Positions 26,098-35,220 of a stretch of DNA of 64,000 bases are shown one piece after another. Where the stretch lies: assembly GCF_902459535.1 (NCBI RefSeq), contig NZ_LR699553.1, forward strand, positions 3,286,001-3,350,000, given 5' to 3'. The position numbers and the translations under genes are program-made. Source of the stretch: Paraburkholderia dioscoreae (lineage in GTDB: Bacteria > Pseudomonadota > Gammaproteobacteria > Burkholderiales > Burkholderiaceae). The notes under the pieces are model-generated. The model was not told where the DNA came from and searched no databases. It worked only from the letters and a program-made list of their open reading frames with translations. Within the stretch, counting starts at the first letter, position 1, and every line of letters starts with the position of its first letter.

Positions 26098-27102
26098 TCA
26101 GCGCAGATTCAGTTTCCCGCCAAGGGCCATCGCGTGAACCGCGCCGCTGCCGACCGCTGCGCCGAATTTACGCGCTACGCGGTCCGTAATGCTCTCTTTC
26201 ACCGTGTAATCGACGATATCCGGCGCCTTGAAGAGGTCGCGCGCCACGTAATCCGCGTCGCCGAAACCGTCGGCGAGACCGAGTTCGACGCTCTTTTGCC
26301 CCGTCCAGAAAAGACCGGAGAACATGTCCGGCGTTTCATGCAGACGCTTGCCGCGCCCCTCCCGGACGGCGTCGATGAACTGCGCGTGGATCTGATCCAG
26401 CATGTCTTGCGCATGTTCGTCCATCTTCGGCGTTTCCGGCGAAAACGGGTCGAAAAAGCCCTTGTTCTCACCCGATGTGTGCAGACGCCGCTGAATCCCG
26501 AGCTTATCCATCAGGCCGGTAAAACCGAAGCTGTCCATCAGCACGCCGATCGAGCCGACAATACTCGCCTTGTCCACGTAGATCTTGTCGGCCGCCGCGG
26601 CCGCGTAATACCCACCGGAGGCGCACATGTCGCCGACGACGACATACAGCGGAATCGACGGGTACTTGGCGCGCAGGCGCCGGATTTCGTTGTAGATGAT
26701 GCCTGCCTGCACCGGGCTGCCACCAGGACTGTTACAACGCAGGATCACGCCAGCCGTGCCCGCGTCGTCAAACGCGCTTTCGAGCGCCGTGCTGATATCT
26801 TCGGCGTTCGCATTCGTATCCGCGGAGATTTCGCCGTCAAGCGCCACCATAGCCGTATGACGGCCGGTGGCAGCGACCTTGTCGCCCGAGAAGTCGATGG
26901 CGGCCCAGATCGCCAGCAGCAAGATGAGCAGAAACACGAAGCGGAAAAAGATTCTCCAGCGCCGTGCCGCGCGCTGCTCATTGATCGCGGCAAGCGCGAT
27001 GCGCTCCAGCGCCGCGCGTTCCCAGCCGGGCTCATCGGCAGGCGTGCGGGGGCGGCCTGTCAGGGACGGTTCCTTCGGCTCGGGAGTCAAATTGTCGGAC
27101 AT
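26098..27102 (-). CDS. sppA: Signal peptide peptidase SppA (36K type)
   Basis: Membrane-bound serine protease that digests cleaved signal peptides. The 334-residue protein has a cytoplasmic N-terminus, one membrane helix (FFRFVFLLILLLAIWAAI, about 50-67) and a ClpP-like domain with the catalytic serine in MCASGGYYAAAAAD; the base lysine is probably in LMDKLGIQ. This short form lacks the N-terminal half of the E. coli 67K protein. ATG 27102 is used; the frame extends to 27291 without family similarity. Confidence 0.93.
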   Translation of the reverse strand: MSDNLTPEPKEPSLTGRPRTPADEPGWERAALERIALAAINEQRAARRWRIFFRFVFLLILLLAIWAAIDFSGDKVAATGRHTAMVALDGEISADTNANAEDISTALESAFDDAGTAGVILRCNSPGGSPVQAGIIYNEIRRLRAKYPSIPLYVVVGDMCASGGYYAAAAADKIYVDKASIVGSIGVLMDSFGFTGLMDKLGIQRRLHTSGENKGFFDPFSPETPKMDEHAQDMLDQIHAQFIDAVREGRGKRLHETPDMFSGLFWTGQKSVELGLADGFGDADYVARDLFKAPDIVDYTVKESITDRVARKFGAAVGSGAVHAMALGGKLNLR

Positions 27103-27136
27103 GCGGTGCAGTGGAAAGGTCGAAGAAAAGGAAAAA

Positions 27137-27538
27137 TCAGGAGGTGGCCGGGCACAGTTCGCCGTCAGGCAGCCAGAAAACGGCGCGGCCTTCAGGCGTA
27201 TCGCGCTCGTCCACCTGGACGGGCCGCAATCTGCCGCCGCGGCACGGACCGCCGACGCATTTGCCCGTATCCGGCGCGTAAATCGCGCCATGTGTAGCGC
27301 ACATCAAGTATAAACCGGACGATTCGAAGAACTGGCCCTCGGCCCAGTCCAGTTCCATCGGCACGTGGGCGCAGCGGTTCAGGTAGCCGTATGCACGGCC
27401 ATCATAGCGAACAAAAAACACGACAACGTCGCCGCCGCCGAGTTTCGCCTCGCGACGTACGCCCGCGCCGCCGTCGACCAGTTCCGCCGACGCGCAAACG
27501 CGAACCGCCTGCGCCGCCTCTGTCGACTGCCCACTCAT
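27137..27538 (-). CDS. Rieske [2Fe-2S] domain protein
   Basis: A 133-residue ferredoxin-like protein with the two Rieske ligand motifs CAHVP (C-x-H) and CATHG (C-x-x-H). It has no membrane helix and no catalytic domain, so it resembles small stand-alone Rieske ferredoxins rather than bc1-complex proteins. It overlaps gph by four bases and precedes sppA by 34. Electron partner unknown. Confidence 0.88.
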   Translation of the reverse strand: MSGQSTEAAQAVRVCASAELVDGGAGVRREAKLGGGDVVVFFVRYDGRAYGYLNRCAHVPMELDWAEGQFFESSGLYLMCATHGAIYAPDTGKCVGGPCRGGRLRPVQVDERDTPEGRAVFWLPDGELCPATS

Positions 27539-28194
27539 GCGTTCTCCCGCAGCCAGCCCGACAGCACGCTGACGCTCGACGCAACGAACTTCGGCGATAA
27601 CGCGCTCAACGGACCCTCAGGATGCGCCCCATATGTGACACCGATGCCCGCGACGCCCGCATTGATCGCCATTTGCAGATCGTGCGTGGTGTCGCCGATC
27701 ATCACTGTGCGCAAGTTGTCCTGCCCTAGTTCGCGCGTCAATTCGTGCAGCATGGCCGGGTGCGGCTTCGAGAAAGTCTCGTCGGCGCAGCGGGTGCCGT
27801 CGAACAGGCTTGTCAGGCGCGACTGGTCGAGCGCGCGATTCAGCCCGACGCGGCTCTTGCCCGTCGCCACCGCCAGCAGATAGCCCAGATCGCGCAATTC
27901 CTGCAGCATTTCGCGCACGCCGGCGAAAAGCTCGGTAGTTTGATCCTTCACCAGATAATGGAAGCGATAACGCTCGGCGAGCCGCGGATAGTCGGCCGGA
28001 TCGAGCGTGGGCGCGGCAATTTGCAGCGCGTCGCGCAAACCGAGACCGATGACATAGCTGGCCGCCTCGTCGGCGGGAACTGGCAAGCCGAGATCGCGGC
28101 ACGCCGCCTGGATGCTGCGCGTGATGTGCGCGGTCGAATCCATCAGCGTCCCGTCCCAGTCGAAGACGATCAGATCAAATTGCTCTCTAGCCAT
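27535..28194 (-). CDS. HAD-superfamily phosphatase, phosphoglycolate phosphatase-like
   Basis: The 219-residue protein has the HAD nucleophile motif VFDWDGTLMDS, the threonine motif VATGKSRVGL, a lysine in FSKPHPAML and the acidic motif MIGDTTHDLQMA. A cap domain is inserted after motif I. It resembles Gph (phosphoglycolate phosphatase), but substrate specificity cannot be read from sequence. The start ATG 28194 overlaps the end of rluC by eight bases. Confidence 0.88.
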   Translation of the reverse strand: MAREQFDLIVFDWDGTLMDSTAHITRSIQAACRDLGLPVPADEAASYVIGLGLRDALQIAAPTLDPADYPRLAERYRFHYLVKDQTTELFAGVREMLQELRDLGYLLAVATGKSRVGLNRALDQSRLTSLFDGTRCADETFSKPHPAMLHELTRELGQDNLRTVMIGDTTHDLQMAINAGVAGIGVTYGAHPEGPLSALSPKFVASSVSVLSGWLRENA

Positions 28195-29212
28195 GCGGTG
28201 TCGTCTCCGGGTGTGACCCATTTCGTAATTCGTTGAGCTGCGCGATGAAGCTGCGGCACTCGGGCGGCAGCGGCGCGTCGAACTGCAGCGGCTCGCCGGT
28301 TGCCGGGTGCGTGAGCTTCAGCCGGTAAGCGTGCAGGAACATGCGCTTCAGACCAGGCTTGGCGTTGGCACGCGCCAGCGCCTTGTTCAGCGCGAAATCG
28401 CCGTATTTGGCGTCGCCGACGATCGGCAATCCCAGATGCTGCAAGTGAACACGAATCTGATGCGTGCGCCCTGTCTTCAGTTCCGCCTCGAGCAGCGCAT
28501 ACTCCGGCCAGCGGTCGATCAGATTGAAAACTGTGTGCGACGCGAGGCCGTCCGGCTGGACGCGAACACGCCGTTCGCCGTCTGCGGTCAGGTATTTGTG
28601 CAACGGCTCCTTGACCGCGCGGCGGCGGCCCCAGTCACTCGCCCACTCGCCGTGAACGCAAGCATAGTAGCGCTTATCCATTTTGTTCTCGCGAATCTGC
28701 TCGTGCAGATTGACGAGCGCCGAGCGCTTTTTGGCGAGCATCAGAATGCCGGAGGTCTCTCGATCCAGCCGATGCACCAATTCGAGGAATTTCGCCTGCG
28801 GACGCGCTTCGCGCATCTGCTCGATCACCCCGAACGCGACGCCGCTGCCACCGTGCACGGCCACGCCGGCAGGTTTGTCGATGACGAGCAGATGCTCGTC
28901 TTCAAAAATGATCTTGAAATGGGCGGCAGGCACCGGCGCCTGAGCGGCCGCTTCACTTGGCTGGGCGACGCGAATGGGCGGTACGCGCACCAGATCGCCC
29001 AGTTCGAGACGGTACTGCGCGTCTATCCGGCCCTTATTCACGCGCACTTCGCCGCTGCGCAGGATGCGGTAAATATGGCTTTTCGGGACGCCTTTGCAGA
29101 CGCGTAACAGGAAGTTGTCGATGCGCTGCCCGGCCGCACTGTCGTCGATCTCGATCATGGAGACCTGGTCGCTTGCGACCGATTTCTGGGATATTTTGCC
29201 TAACTCTTTCAT
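28187..29212 (-). CDS. rluC: 23S rRNA pseudouridine synthase RluC
   Basis: RluC makes pseudouridine at positions 955, 2504 and 2580 of 23S rRNA. The 341-residue protein has an N-terminal S4 domain (QRIDNFLLRVCKGVPKSHI, about 30-50), the catalytic motif HRLDRETSGIL and C-terminal KTGRTHQIRVHLQHLG. It is divergent from rne across a 733-base gap, the same neighbourhood as rluC and rne in E. coli. ATG 29212 is the family start. Confidence 0.95.
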   Translation of the reverse strand: MKELGKISQKSVASDQVSMIEIDDSAAGQRIDNFLLRVCKGVPKSHIYRILRSGEVRVNKGRIDAQYRLELGDLVRVPPIRVAQPSEAAAQAPVPAAHFKIIFEDEHLLVIDKPAGVAVHGGSGVAFGVIEQMREARPQAKFLELVHRLDRETSGILMLAKKRSALVNLHEQIRENKMDKRYYACVHGEWASDWGRRRAVKEPLHKYLTADGERRVRVQPDGLASHTVFNLIDRWPEYALLEAELKTGRTHQIRVHLQHLGLPIVGDAKYGDFALNKALARANAKPGLKRMFLHAYRLKLTHPATGEPLQFDAPLPPECRSFIAQLNELRNGSHPETTPHG

Positions 29213-29945
29213 TCTGAATATAATTTGCCCAGCAGTCTGCGGCGGCCGGCGCAGTGTTCGGAATTCGGGCGGATTGCGCAGGCGCAAGCGATAAACCGTT
29301 ATTTTACTTGCGCCGGGGTCTGGTTGCTCACCCTGAAAATGAGATGCAACAAGTTGCACGCACGAGGTCAGTGCCCGGCAGGGACGGCGCCCACAGGCGC
29401 GTTCGGTCAAGGTCGGCTTCGACGGTAACGGAATTTTGGTAAAAAAGAATTTAACTTTCAGCTTCGGTATCGGGCGGTATGACGCCCTGCTTGTCCGAAG
29501 CTGCAGGTTGCGAAAATACGGCGTGCGCCCGAGGCGTCTTGTAGAAAGTACAAGACATGGCGACGTCAAAATGAGGCGAGACACCCCCAGCAGGAAAAGA
29601 CGCGCCGACTGCGCGAACTTCCCGCTGCGGCACGGCCGCAGCCTTCGACCCTCCGGTCACGCGCCCAGTTGGCGCACCGGCGCGAGTGGACGAAGGCTCA
29701 TGAAGGTCTGCCGGCAGAACCCGCGGCGTGTCGGGTCGTTATTTGAAGCCGTGTTCGCATGTGCCCTGCGGCACCGCACCCATTTTTCAATGGGCCGGGC
29801 CCTCTCAGGCAATTCTCCCGCCAGTTTTCCCGCTCCAGCGTGCTTGTGAAAACACAATAAGGCGCGGCATGCCGCTGCCCGCTTCGCTCTCGCGACTGAC
29901 AACCGCGCAGCGAAGGGACAGGCTAAGCCGCTCTGGAGCCGTTCA
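29213..29945 (+). promoter_or_regulatory. rluC-rne intergenic region, probable long rne leader
   Basis: The 733-base gap between divergent rluC and rne contains no convincing gene. In E. coli the rne mRNA has a long structured 5' untranslated region through which RNase E controls its own mRNA; a comparable leader here is inference. The stretch around 29220-29330 is AT-richer and may hold the promoters. I do not see one clear hairpin comparable to the E. coli regulatory stem. Confidence 0.45.
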
Positions 29946-32900
29946 ATGAAACGAATGTTGTTCAACGCGACGCAGCAGGAAGAACTGCGCGTCGCCATCG
30001 TCGATGGGCAAAAACTCATCGATATCGACATCGAAACCGCCGGGCGCGAACAGCGCAAAGGCAATATTTACAAGGGCATCATTACCCGCATCGAGCCGTC
30101 GCTCGAAGCCTGTTTCGTCAACTACGGCGAAGACCGCCACGGCTTTCTGCCGTTCAAGGAAGTCGCCCGCCAATATTTCCGCGACGGCGTCGACATGCGC
30201 TCGGCGCGCATCCAGGACGCCCTCCGCGAAGGCCAGGAACTGATCGTTCAGGTCGAAAAGGAAGAACGCGGCAACAAGGGCGCAGCCCTCACCACCTTCA
30301 TCTCGCTCGCCGGCCGGTATCTGGTTCTGATGCCGAACAACCCGCGCGGCGGCGGCGTATCGCGCCGGATCGAAGGCGACGACCGCCAGGAATTGCGCGA
30401 AACCATGGCCCAGCTGCAATTGCCGGAAGGCATGAGCATCATCGCGCGCACGGCCGGCATTGGCCGCAGCGCCGAAGAGCTGCAGTGGGATCTGAACTAT
30501 CTGATGCAACTGTGGCGCGCCATTGAAGCCGCGTCGCAAAGCGGTTCGAGCGGCCAGCCGATGCTGATTTATCTCGAATCGAGCCTCGTGATCCGCGCGA
30601 TTCGCGACTATTTCCAGCCGGATATCGGCGAAATTCTGATCGACACCACCGAAATTCATGACCAGGCGCGCGCCTTCATGGATATCGTGATGCCGGACAA
30701 TGTCAGCAAGGTGAAGCGGTATCACGACGACGTGCCGCTCTTCTCGCGCTTCCAGATCGAACACCAGATCGAAACGGCGTACTCGCGCACGGTGCCGCTG
30801 CCCTCGGGCGGCGCAATCGTGATCGACCACACCGAAGCACTGGTCGCGATCGACGTGAACTCGGCGCGCGCCACCAAGGGCGCCGACATCGAGGAAACCG
30901 CCGCGCGCACCAACCTCGAAGCCGCCGACGAAGTCGCCCGCCAGTTGCGCCTGCGCGATCTGGGCGGCCTGATCGTGATCGACTTCATCGACATGGAATC
31001 GGCCAAGAGCCAGCGCGAAGTCGAGCAACGCCTGAAAGACGCGCTGAAGCACGACCGTGCGCGCGTCCAGATGGGCAAGATCTCGCGTTTCGGCCTGATG
31101 GAACTGTCGCGTCAGCGTCTGCGTCCGGCCCTGTCCGAAGGCAGCCACGTGACTTGCCCGCGCTGTAACGGCACGGGTCACATCCGCGATACCGAATCGT
31201 CCGCGCTGCAAGTGCTGCGGATCATTCAGGAAGAAGCGATGAAGGAAAACACCGCGGCAATTCATTGCCAGGTGCCGGTCGAAGTCACCGCCTTCCTGCT
31301 GAACGAAAAGCGCGCTGAAATCAACAAGATCGAGTCGCGCTTCAAGGTCAACGTCGTCCTGATTCCGAACAAGCATCTCGACACGCCGCATTACAAGCTC
31401 GAGCGCCTGCGTCACGACGACGCGCGCCTCGACGAACCCCGCGCCTCGTGGAAGATGGCCGAAGAAGCGGCTCGCGAGCTCGAATCGGAAACCGGCTACA
31501 GCAAGCGCATCGAAGAAGTGAAGCCGAAGCAGGAAGCGGCGGTCAAGGGCATCACACCTGAAAAGCCGGCGCCGAGCGCGCCGGTTCGTCCGGTCGCCAC
31601 CCCGGCTCCGGTCGCGGTCACGCCGGCGAGCGGCGGCTTTATCGGCTGGTTGAAGAATCTGTTCGGCATGCAGCCGGCGGCACCGGCGCCTGTTGCGCCG
31701 GCTACGACGGACAAACAGACGCGTCCGCAACGCAGCGAACGCACGGAGCGCGGTGAGCGCACCGGCGAACGCGGCGGCGAGCGCAACCGCAACCGCCGTG
31801 GCGGCGCAGGCGGCCGCGACGCAGCGGGCCGTGGCGAAGGCACGACCGCCACCGGCGGCCGTCCGGCTCAGGGCCAGCAGCCGTCGCAGCGTCGCGAGGA
31901 ACGCGAACCGCGTGAAGCCCGCGAGCCGCGTGGCAACCGTGAGCCGCGTGAGGCCCGCGAAGGCCGTGAGCCGCGCGAAACCCGTGAACCACGTGAAGGT
32001 CGCGAGGGCCGGGAAAACCGTGACCGCGACAGTCGCGGCAACGAGCGTGCGGAAACCGTCGAGGGCGCACCGCGCGCCGAACGTGGCGAGCGTCCGGAAC
32101 GTGGCGAACGCCGTGAACGAGGCGAACGTGCCGAGCGCGGCGAACGCCGCAAGCCGCAAGCAGAAACGGCGGACGCACTGACGCAAAGCGACGCGCAAAC
32201 GGCGGAAGAACTGGCGCAAAACCAGACCGCCTTGGGCGAAAACGGCGCGCCGGTCGATCAGGAAGCCGTGGCGCGTGAAGGTGAAGAGCGTCGCCGCCGC
32301 CGTCGCGGCCGTCGTGGCGGCCGTCGCGAGCGCGAAGAAGACGTGAACGGCAACCTGGCAGCGGACGTCGCGGAAGCTGAAGGCGACAACGCCGCCGTGA
32401 CCGACGAAGCGCCGGTGCTCACAGCACGTCAGTCCGTCGAGCGCGAAATGGAAGTCAAAGAGGCGAAGGACGTGACGCCGGTGGAAGTGGTGGTCGCTGC
32501 CGTCGCGACTGAAACCGCCGTGGTCAGCGAACTGCACGCTGCAACCGAAACGCCGGCTCTCGCCGTCGAGAAGGCGGCGAAGACGGAAGCGGTTGTCCCG
32601 GTGGCACAAGTGCCGGCGGCTCCGGCAGTCGTCGAGCCGGTTGCCGAAACGCCGGTGGCGCCAGCCGCTGCCGCGCCGGTCGAAGCAGCGCAAGCTGTGC
32701 CGGCCGCCAGCGAAACGGTTTCGCTAGTTGAACCGGTCGCGCATGTCGAGGCACCGGTTCAAGCCGAGGCCGAAGCGCCGGCAGTTGCTTCGCCGGTCGA
32801 AGCGCAAGCCGCACCGGCTCCGGTCGAAACCGCAGCTCCGGCGACGGTGGCCGAAGCACCGGCCGTTCAGCCTGCGCCGCATGCGGGGATCGTTGAATCG

Positions 32901-33224
32901 CAGCCGGTCGTGACCGCTGCTGCAACAGTGATTGAGCCGGCAGTGGTTGAGCCCGCACCTGTCGCCGTTGCACCGCAGGCACCGCAGGCACCGCAGGCAC
33001 CGCAGGCAGCACATCATGACGCAGTGTCGGCGGAAGCCCTGAAACCGGTACTGGAACAAGCCGGTCTCGTCTGGGTGAACACCGACGCCGACAAGCTGCG
33101 CGCAGCTCAGGAAGCCGCCGCGCAGACCGTCAAGCCAACTCGCGTGGTGCGCGAACGTAAATCGTTGCCGCCGCTCGACAGCGCGCCGATGCAACAAGTG
33201 GAAACGGGTAAGCACGCGCAGTAA
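29946..33224 (+). CDS. rne: Ribonuclease E
   Basis: RNase E starts most mRNA decay and processes rRNA and tRNA. The 1,092-residue protein has an S1 domain (about 35-125), catalytic aspartates in AIDVNSARATKG (about 303) and LIVIDFIDM (about 345), and the zinc-link CPRCNG (C404, C407). After about residue 520 it becomes low-complexity: an arginine/glutamate-rich block (about 585-740, repeated REPRE/REAR), a second Arg-rich patch near 780-800 and an Ala/Pro/Val/Glu-rich end with an APQ repeat. Such tails act as degradosome and RNA scaffold; the microdomain order is not recognisable by eye. A terminator follows at 33245. Confidence 0.97.
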   Translation: MKRMLFNATQQEELRVAIVDGQKLIDIDIETAGREQRKGNIYKGIITRIEPSLEACFVNYGEDRHGFLPFKEVARQYFRDGVDMRSARIQDALREGQELIVQVEKEERGNKGAALTTFISLAGRYLVLMPNNPRGGGVSRRIEGDDRQELRETMAQLQLPEGMSIIARTAGIGRSAEELQWDLNYLMQLWRAIEAASQSGSSGQPMLIYLESSLVIRAIRDYFQPDIGEILIDTTEIHDQARAFMDIVMPDNVSKVKRYHDDVPLFSRFQIEHQIETAYSRTVPLPSGGAIVIDHTEALVAIDVNSARATKGADIEETAARTNLEAADEVARQLRLRDLGGLIVIDFIDMESAKSQREVEQRLKDALKHDRARVQMGKISRFGLMELSRQRLRPALSEGSHVTCPRCNGTGHIRDTESSALQVLRIIQEEAMKENTAAIHCQVPVEVTAFLLNEKRAEINKIESRFKVNVVLIPNKHLDTPHYKLERLRHDDARLDEPRASWKMAEEAARELESETGYSKRIEEVKPKQEAAVKGITPEKPAPSAPVRPVATPAPVAVTPASGGFIGWLKNLFGMQPAAPAPVAPATTDKQTRPQRSERTERGERTGERGGERNRNRRGGAGGRDAAGRGEGTTATGGRPAQGQQPSQRREEREPREAREPRGNREPREAREGREPRETREPREGREGRENRDRDSRGNERAETVEGAPRAERGERPERGERRERGERAERGERRKPQAETADALTQSDAQTAEELAQNQTALGENGAPVDQEAVAREGEERRRRRRGRRGGRREREEDVNGNLAADVAEAEGDNAAVTDEAPVLTARQSVEREMEVKEAKDVTPVEVVVAAVATETAVVSELHAATETPALAVEKAAKTEAVVPVAQVPAAPAVVEPVAETPVAPAAAAPVEAAQAVPAASETVSLVEPVAHVEAPVQAEAEAPAVASPVEAQAAPAPVETAAPATVAEAPAVQPAPHAGIVESQPVVTAAATVIEPAVVEPAPVAVAPQAPQAPQAPQAAHHDAVSAEALKPVLEQAGLVWVNTDADKLRAAQEAAAQTVKPTRVVRERKSLPPLDSAPMQQVETGKHAQ
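32971..33006 (+). repeat. Four-copy 9-bp repeat inside rne
   Basis: CACCGCAGG is repeated four times head-to-tail, giving an Ala-Pro-Gln repeat in the RNase E tail. Copy number may vary between strains. Confidence 0.9.
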
Positions 33225-33244
33225 GCTTGCCCCGCGTCACTCGG

Positions 33245-33272
33245 AAAGCCCGCCTTCATGGCGGGCTTTTTT
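33245..33272 (+). terminator. Rho-independent terminator of rne
   Basis: The stem AAAGCCCGCC (33245-33254) pairs with GGCGGGCTTT (33260-33269) around the loop TTCAT, and a T run follows to 33272. It lies 20 bases after the rne stop. Confidence 0.93.
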
Positions 33273-33321
33273 ATGCGCGCCGCGACCCGCACTCGCCACG
33301 CTATGCCGCTCCCCGTATACC

Positions 33322-33352
33322 CCGACACGGCCAGGGGTGCCACTGCCGTCGG
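33322..33352 (+). promoter_or_regulatory. Hairpin in the moaA leader
   Basis: CCGA(CA)CGGC at 33322-33331 pairs with GCCGTCGG at 33345-33352, with the inner CAG/CTG closing a loop. A second short hairpin GGAA-GCAT-TTCC lies at 33351-33362. The pair lies 50-90 bases before the moaA start. It could be a regulatory RNA element; it does not clearly match the known molybdenum-cofactor motif, and I do not call it a riboswitch. Confidence 0.3.
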
Positions 33353-33411
33353 AAGCATTTCCGATAGAATGAATATCTGGCTTTGATTTAAAGCACTAAC
33401 CGAAGCAATTC

Positions 33412-34521
33412 ATGTCCCGACGCATCATCCCTGTTGCCGATCTCAGCGCCGTGCCGGTGATTGCCGGCCCCGTGCAGACGCCCAGCGGCGCGCTGCACGA
33501 CACGCTCGCGCGCCCGTTGCGCGATCTGCGCATTTCGGTCACGGATCGCTGCAATTTCCGCTGCGTCTACTGCATGCCCCGCGCAGTGTTCGACAAGGAC
33601 TATACGTTCCTGCCGCACAGCGCCTTGCTGAGCTTCGAGGAAATTGAACGGCTGGCGCGGATCTTCGTCGCGCATGGCGTCGAAAAAATCCGTCTGACGG
33701 GCGGCGAACCGCTGCTGCGCAAGAATCTGGAATTCCTGATCGACCGGCTTGCGCACCTGACCACGCCGGCAGGCCGGCCGCTCGATCTGACGCTGACCAC
33801 CAACGGTTCGCTGCTGGAACGCAAGGCGCGCAGCCTGAAGGACGCAGGCTTGACTCGGGTCACGGTCAGTCTGGACGCGCTCGACGACACACTGTTTCGC
33901 CGCATGAACGACGCCGACTTCGCCGTTGCCGACGTGCTGGACGGCATTGCCGCCGCGCATGCGGTGGGCCTCGCGCCGCTCAAGGTGAACATGGTCGTCA
34001 AACGCGGCACCAACGACGGCGAAATCGTGCCGATGGCGCGTCATTTCAAAGGCTCGGGCGCGGTGCTGCGCTTTATCGAATACATGGACGTCGGCACCTC
34101 GAACGGTTGGAACATGACTGAAGTGCTGCCGTCCGCCGACGTGGTCACACGCATCGCCGAGCATTTCCCGCTCGCGCCGCTCGAAGCGCACAGCGCCGCC
34201 GAGACTGCTCAGCGCTGGGGTTATGTGGACGGCGGGGGCGAGATCGGCGTGATTTCGAGCGTGACGCGCGCCTTTTGCGGCAGTTGCACGCGAGCGCGTC
34301 TGTCCACCGAAGGCAAGCTCTACCTGTGCCTGTTCGCATCGGCGGGGCACGACCTGCGCACGCTGGTGCGTAACGGTTCGAGCGATACCGATATCGCCAC
34401 CGCCGTCGCCGAAATCTGGCAGGGCCGCGGCGACCGCTATTCGCAACTGCGCGGCAGCAACCCGGCCGATTCACGCGTTCGCGACGGCCGCCGGGTCGAA
34501 ATGTCGTACATCGGCGGCTGA
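33412..34521 (+). CDS. moaA: GTP 3',8-cyclase MoaA
   Basis: MoaA is a radical-SAM enzyme that, with MoaC, converts GTP to cyclic pyranopterin monophosphate, the first step of molybdenum cofactor synthesis. The 369-residue protein has the cluster motif CNFRCVYC (C47, C51, C54) and a second C-terminal cluster region CGSCTRARLSTEGKLYLC. It ends in Gly-Gly (SYIGG), needed for activity in the family. It begins the moaA-mobA-moeA run; mobA follows after 10 bases. Confidence 0.97.
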   Translation: MSRRIIPVADLSAVPVIAGPVQTPSGALHDTLARPLRDLRISVTDRCNFRCVYCMPRAVFDKDYTFLPHSALLSFEEIERLARIFVAHGVEKIRLTGGEPLLRKNLEFLIDRLAHLTTPAGRPLDLTLTTNGSLLERKARSLKDAGLTRVTVSLDALDDTLFRRMNDADFAVADVLDGIAAAHAVGLAPLKVNMVVKRGTNDGEIVPMARHFKGSGAVLRFIEYMDVGTSNGWNMTEVLPSADVVTRIAEHFPLAPLEAHSAAETAQRWGYVDGGGEIGVISSVTRAFCGSCTRARLSTEGKLYLCLFASAGHDLRTLVRNGSSDTDIATAVAEIWQGRGDRYSQLRGSNPADSRVRDGRRVEMSYIGG

Positions 34522-34531
34522 GCGGCGGCGC

Positions 34532-35146
34532 ATGAAACCAACACGCGAACACATTACCGGCCTGTTGCTCGCTGGCGGCCGCGGCACTCGCATGGGAGGC
34601 GCCGACAAGGGCCTGCAAACGCTGCACGGCACGCCGCTCGCCGCCCACGTGCTCAAGCGCCTCGCGCCACAAACCGGCACCCTGCTGATCAGCGCCAATC
34701 GTCATCTGGAGGCTTACACCGCACTCGGCGCGCGGTTCGGCGCCACGGTCGTGGCCGATACGCTGGCCGGATTTCCGGGCCCGCTGGCAGGCCTGCTCGC
34801 CGGCTTGCGCGCAGCCGGAACCGGCTACGTACTCAGTGCGCCCTGCGACTCGCCGTGGCTGCCCGCCGAACTAGCCCAGCGCCTCGCGCACGCGCTGGAC
34901 TCGAACGGCGCCGACATCGCCATGGTCAGCACCACCGACGCGCACGGCCAGGTGTCGCTGCATCCGGTCTTCGCGCTGTTGCGCAGAGACCTCGCTGACG
35001 ACCTGTCGGCCTTTCTGGAAGCCGGCGAGCGCAAAGTCCGCGCGTGGTACGCGCGCCACAAGACGGTGGAAGTCGTCTTTACCGACGAGCGCGCGTTTTA
35101 CAATATCAATTCGCTACAAGAACTCGCCGACCTCGAACGTGATTGA
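34532..35146 (+). CDS. mobA: Molybdenum cofactor guanylyltransferase MobA
   Basis: MobA joins GMP to molybdopterin cofactor to make the guanine dinucleotide form used by DMSO-reductase-type enzymes. The 204-residue protein has the nucleotide-binding signature LLAGGRGTRMGGADKGLQ and the metal/acceptor motif APCDSPWLP. It is the middle gene of moaA-mobA-moeA. Confidence 0.95.
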   Translation: MKPTREHITGLLLAGGRGTRMGGADKGLQTLHGTPLAAHVLKRLAPQTGTLLISANRHLEAYTALGARFGATVVADTLAGFPGPLAGLLAGLRAAGTGYVLSAPCDSPWLPAELAQRLAHALDSNGADIAMVSTTDAHGQVSLHPVFALLRRDLADDLSAFLEAGERKVRAWYARHKTVEVVFTDERAFYNINSLQELADLERD

Positions 35147-35220
35147 GGCCCCGGTTGAAATCCCGCTCCGGCCGCACGGCAACTGCCGCTGCCGCCTCCG
35201 GCCGCGACGTCCAGCTCTTC

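Noticed and set aside
29943..32693. A 916-codon open frame on the minus strand across rne
   Set aside because: It is antisense to the clearly real RNase E gene and has biased composition; long antisense frames are expected in such high-GC DNA.
33273..33411. A molybdenum-cofactor riboswitch before moaA
   Set aside because: Hairpins are present, but the conserved core bases of the known motif are not clearly seen by eye; recorded only as a leader hairpin.
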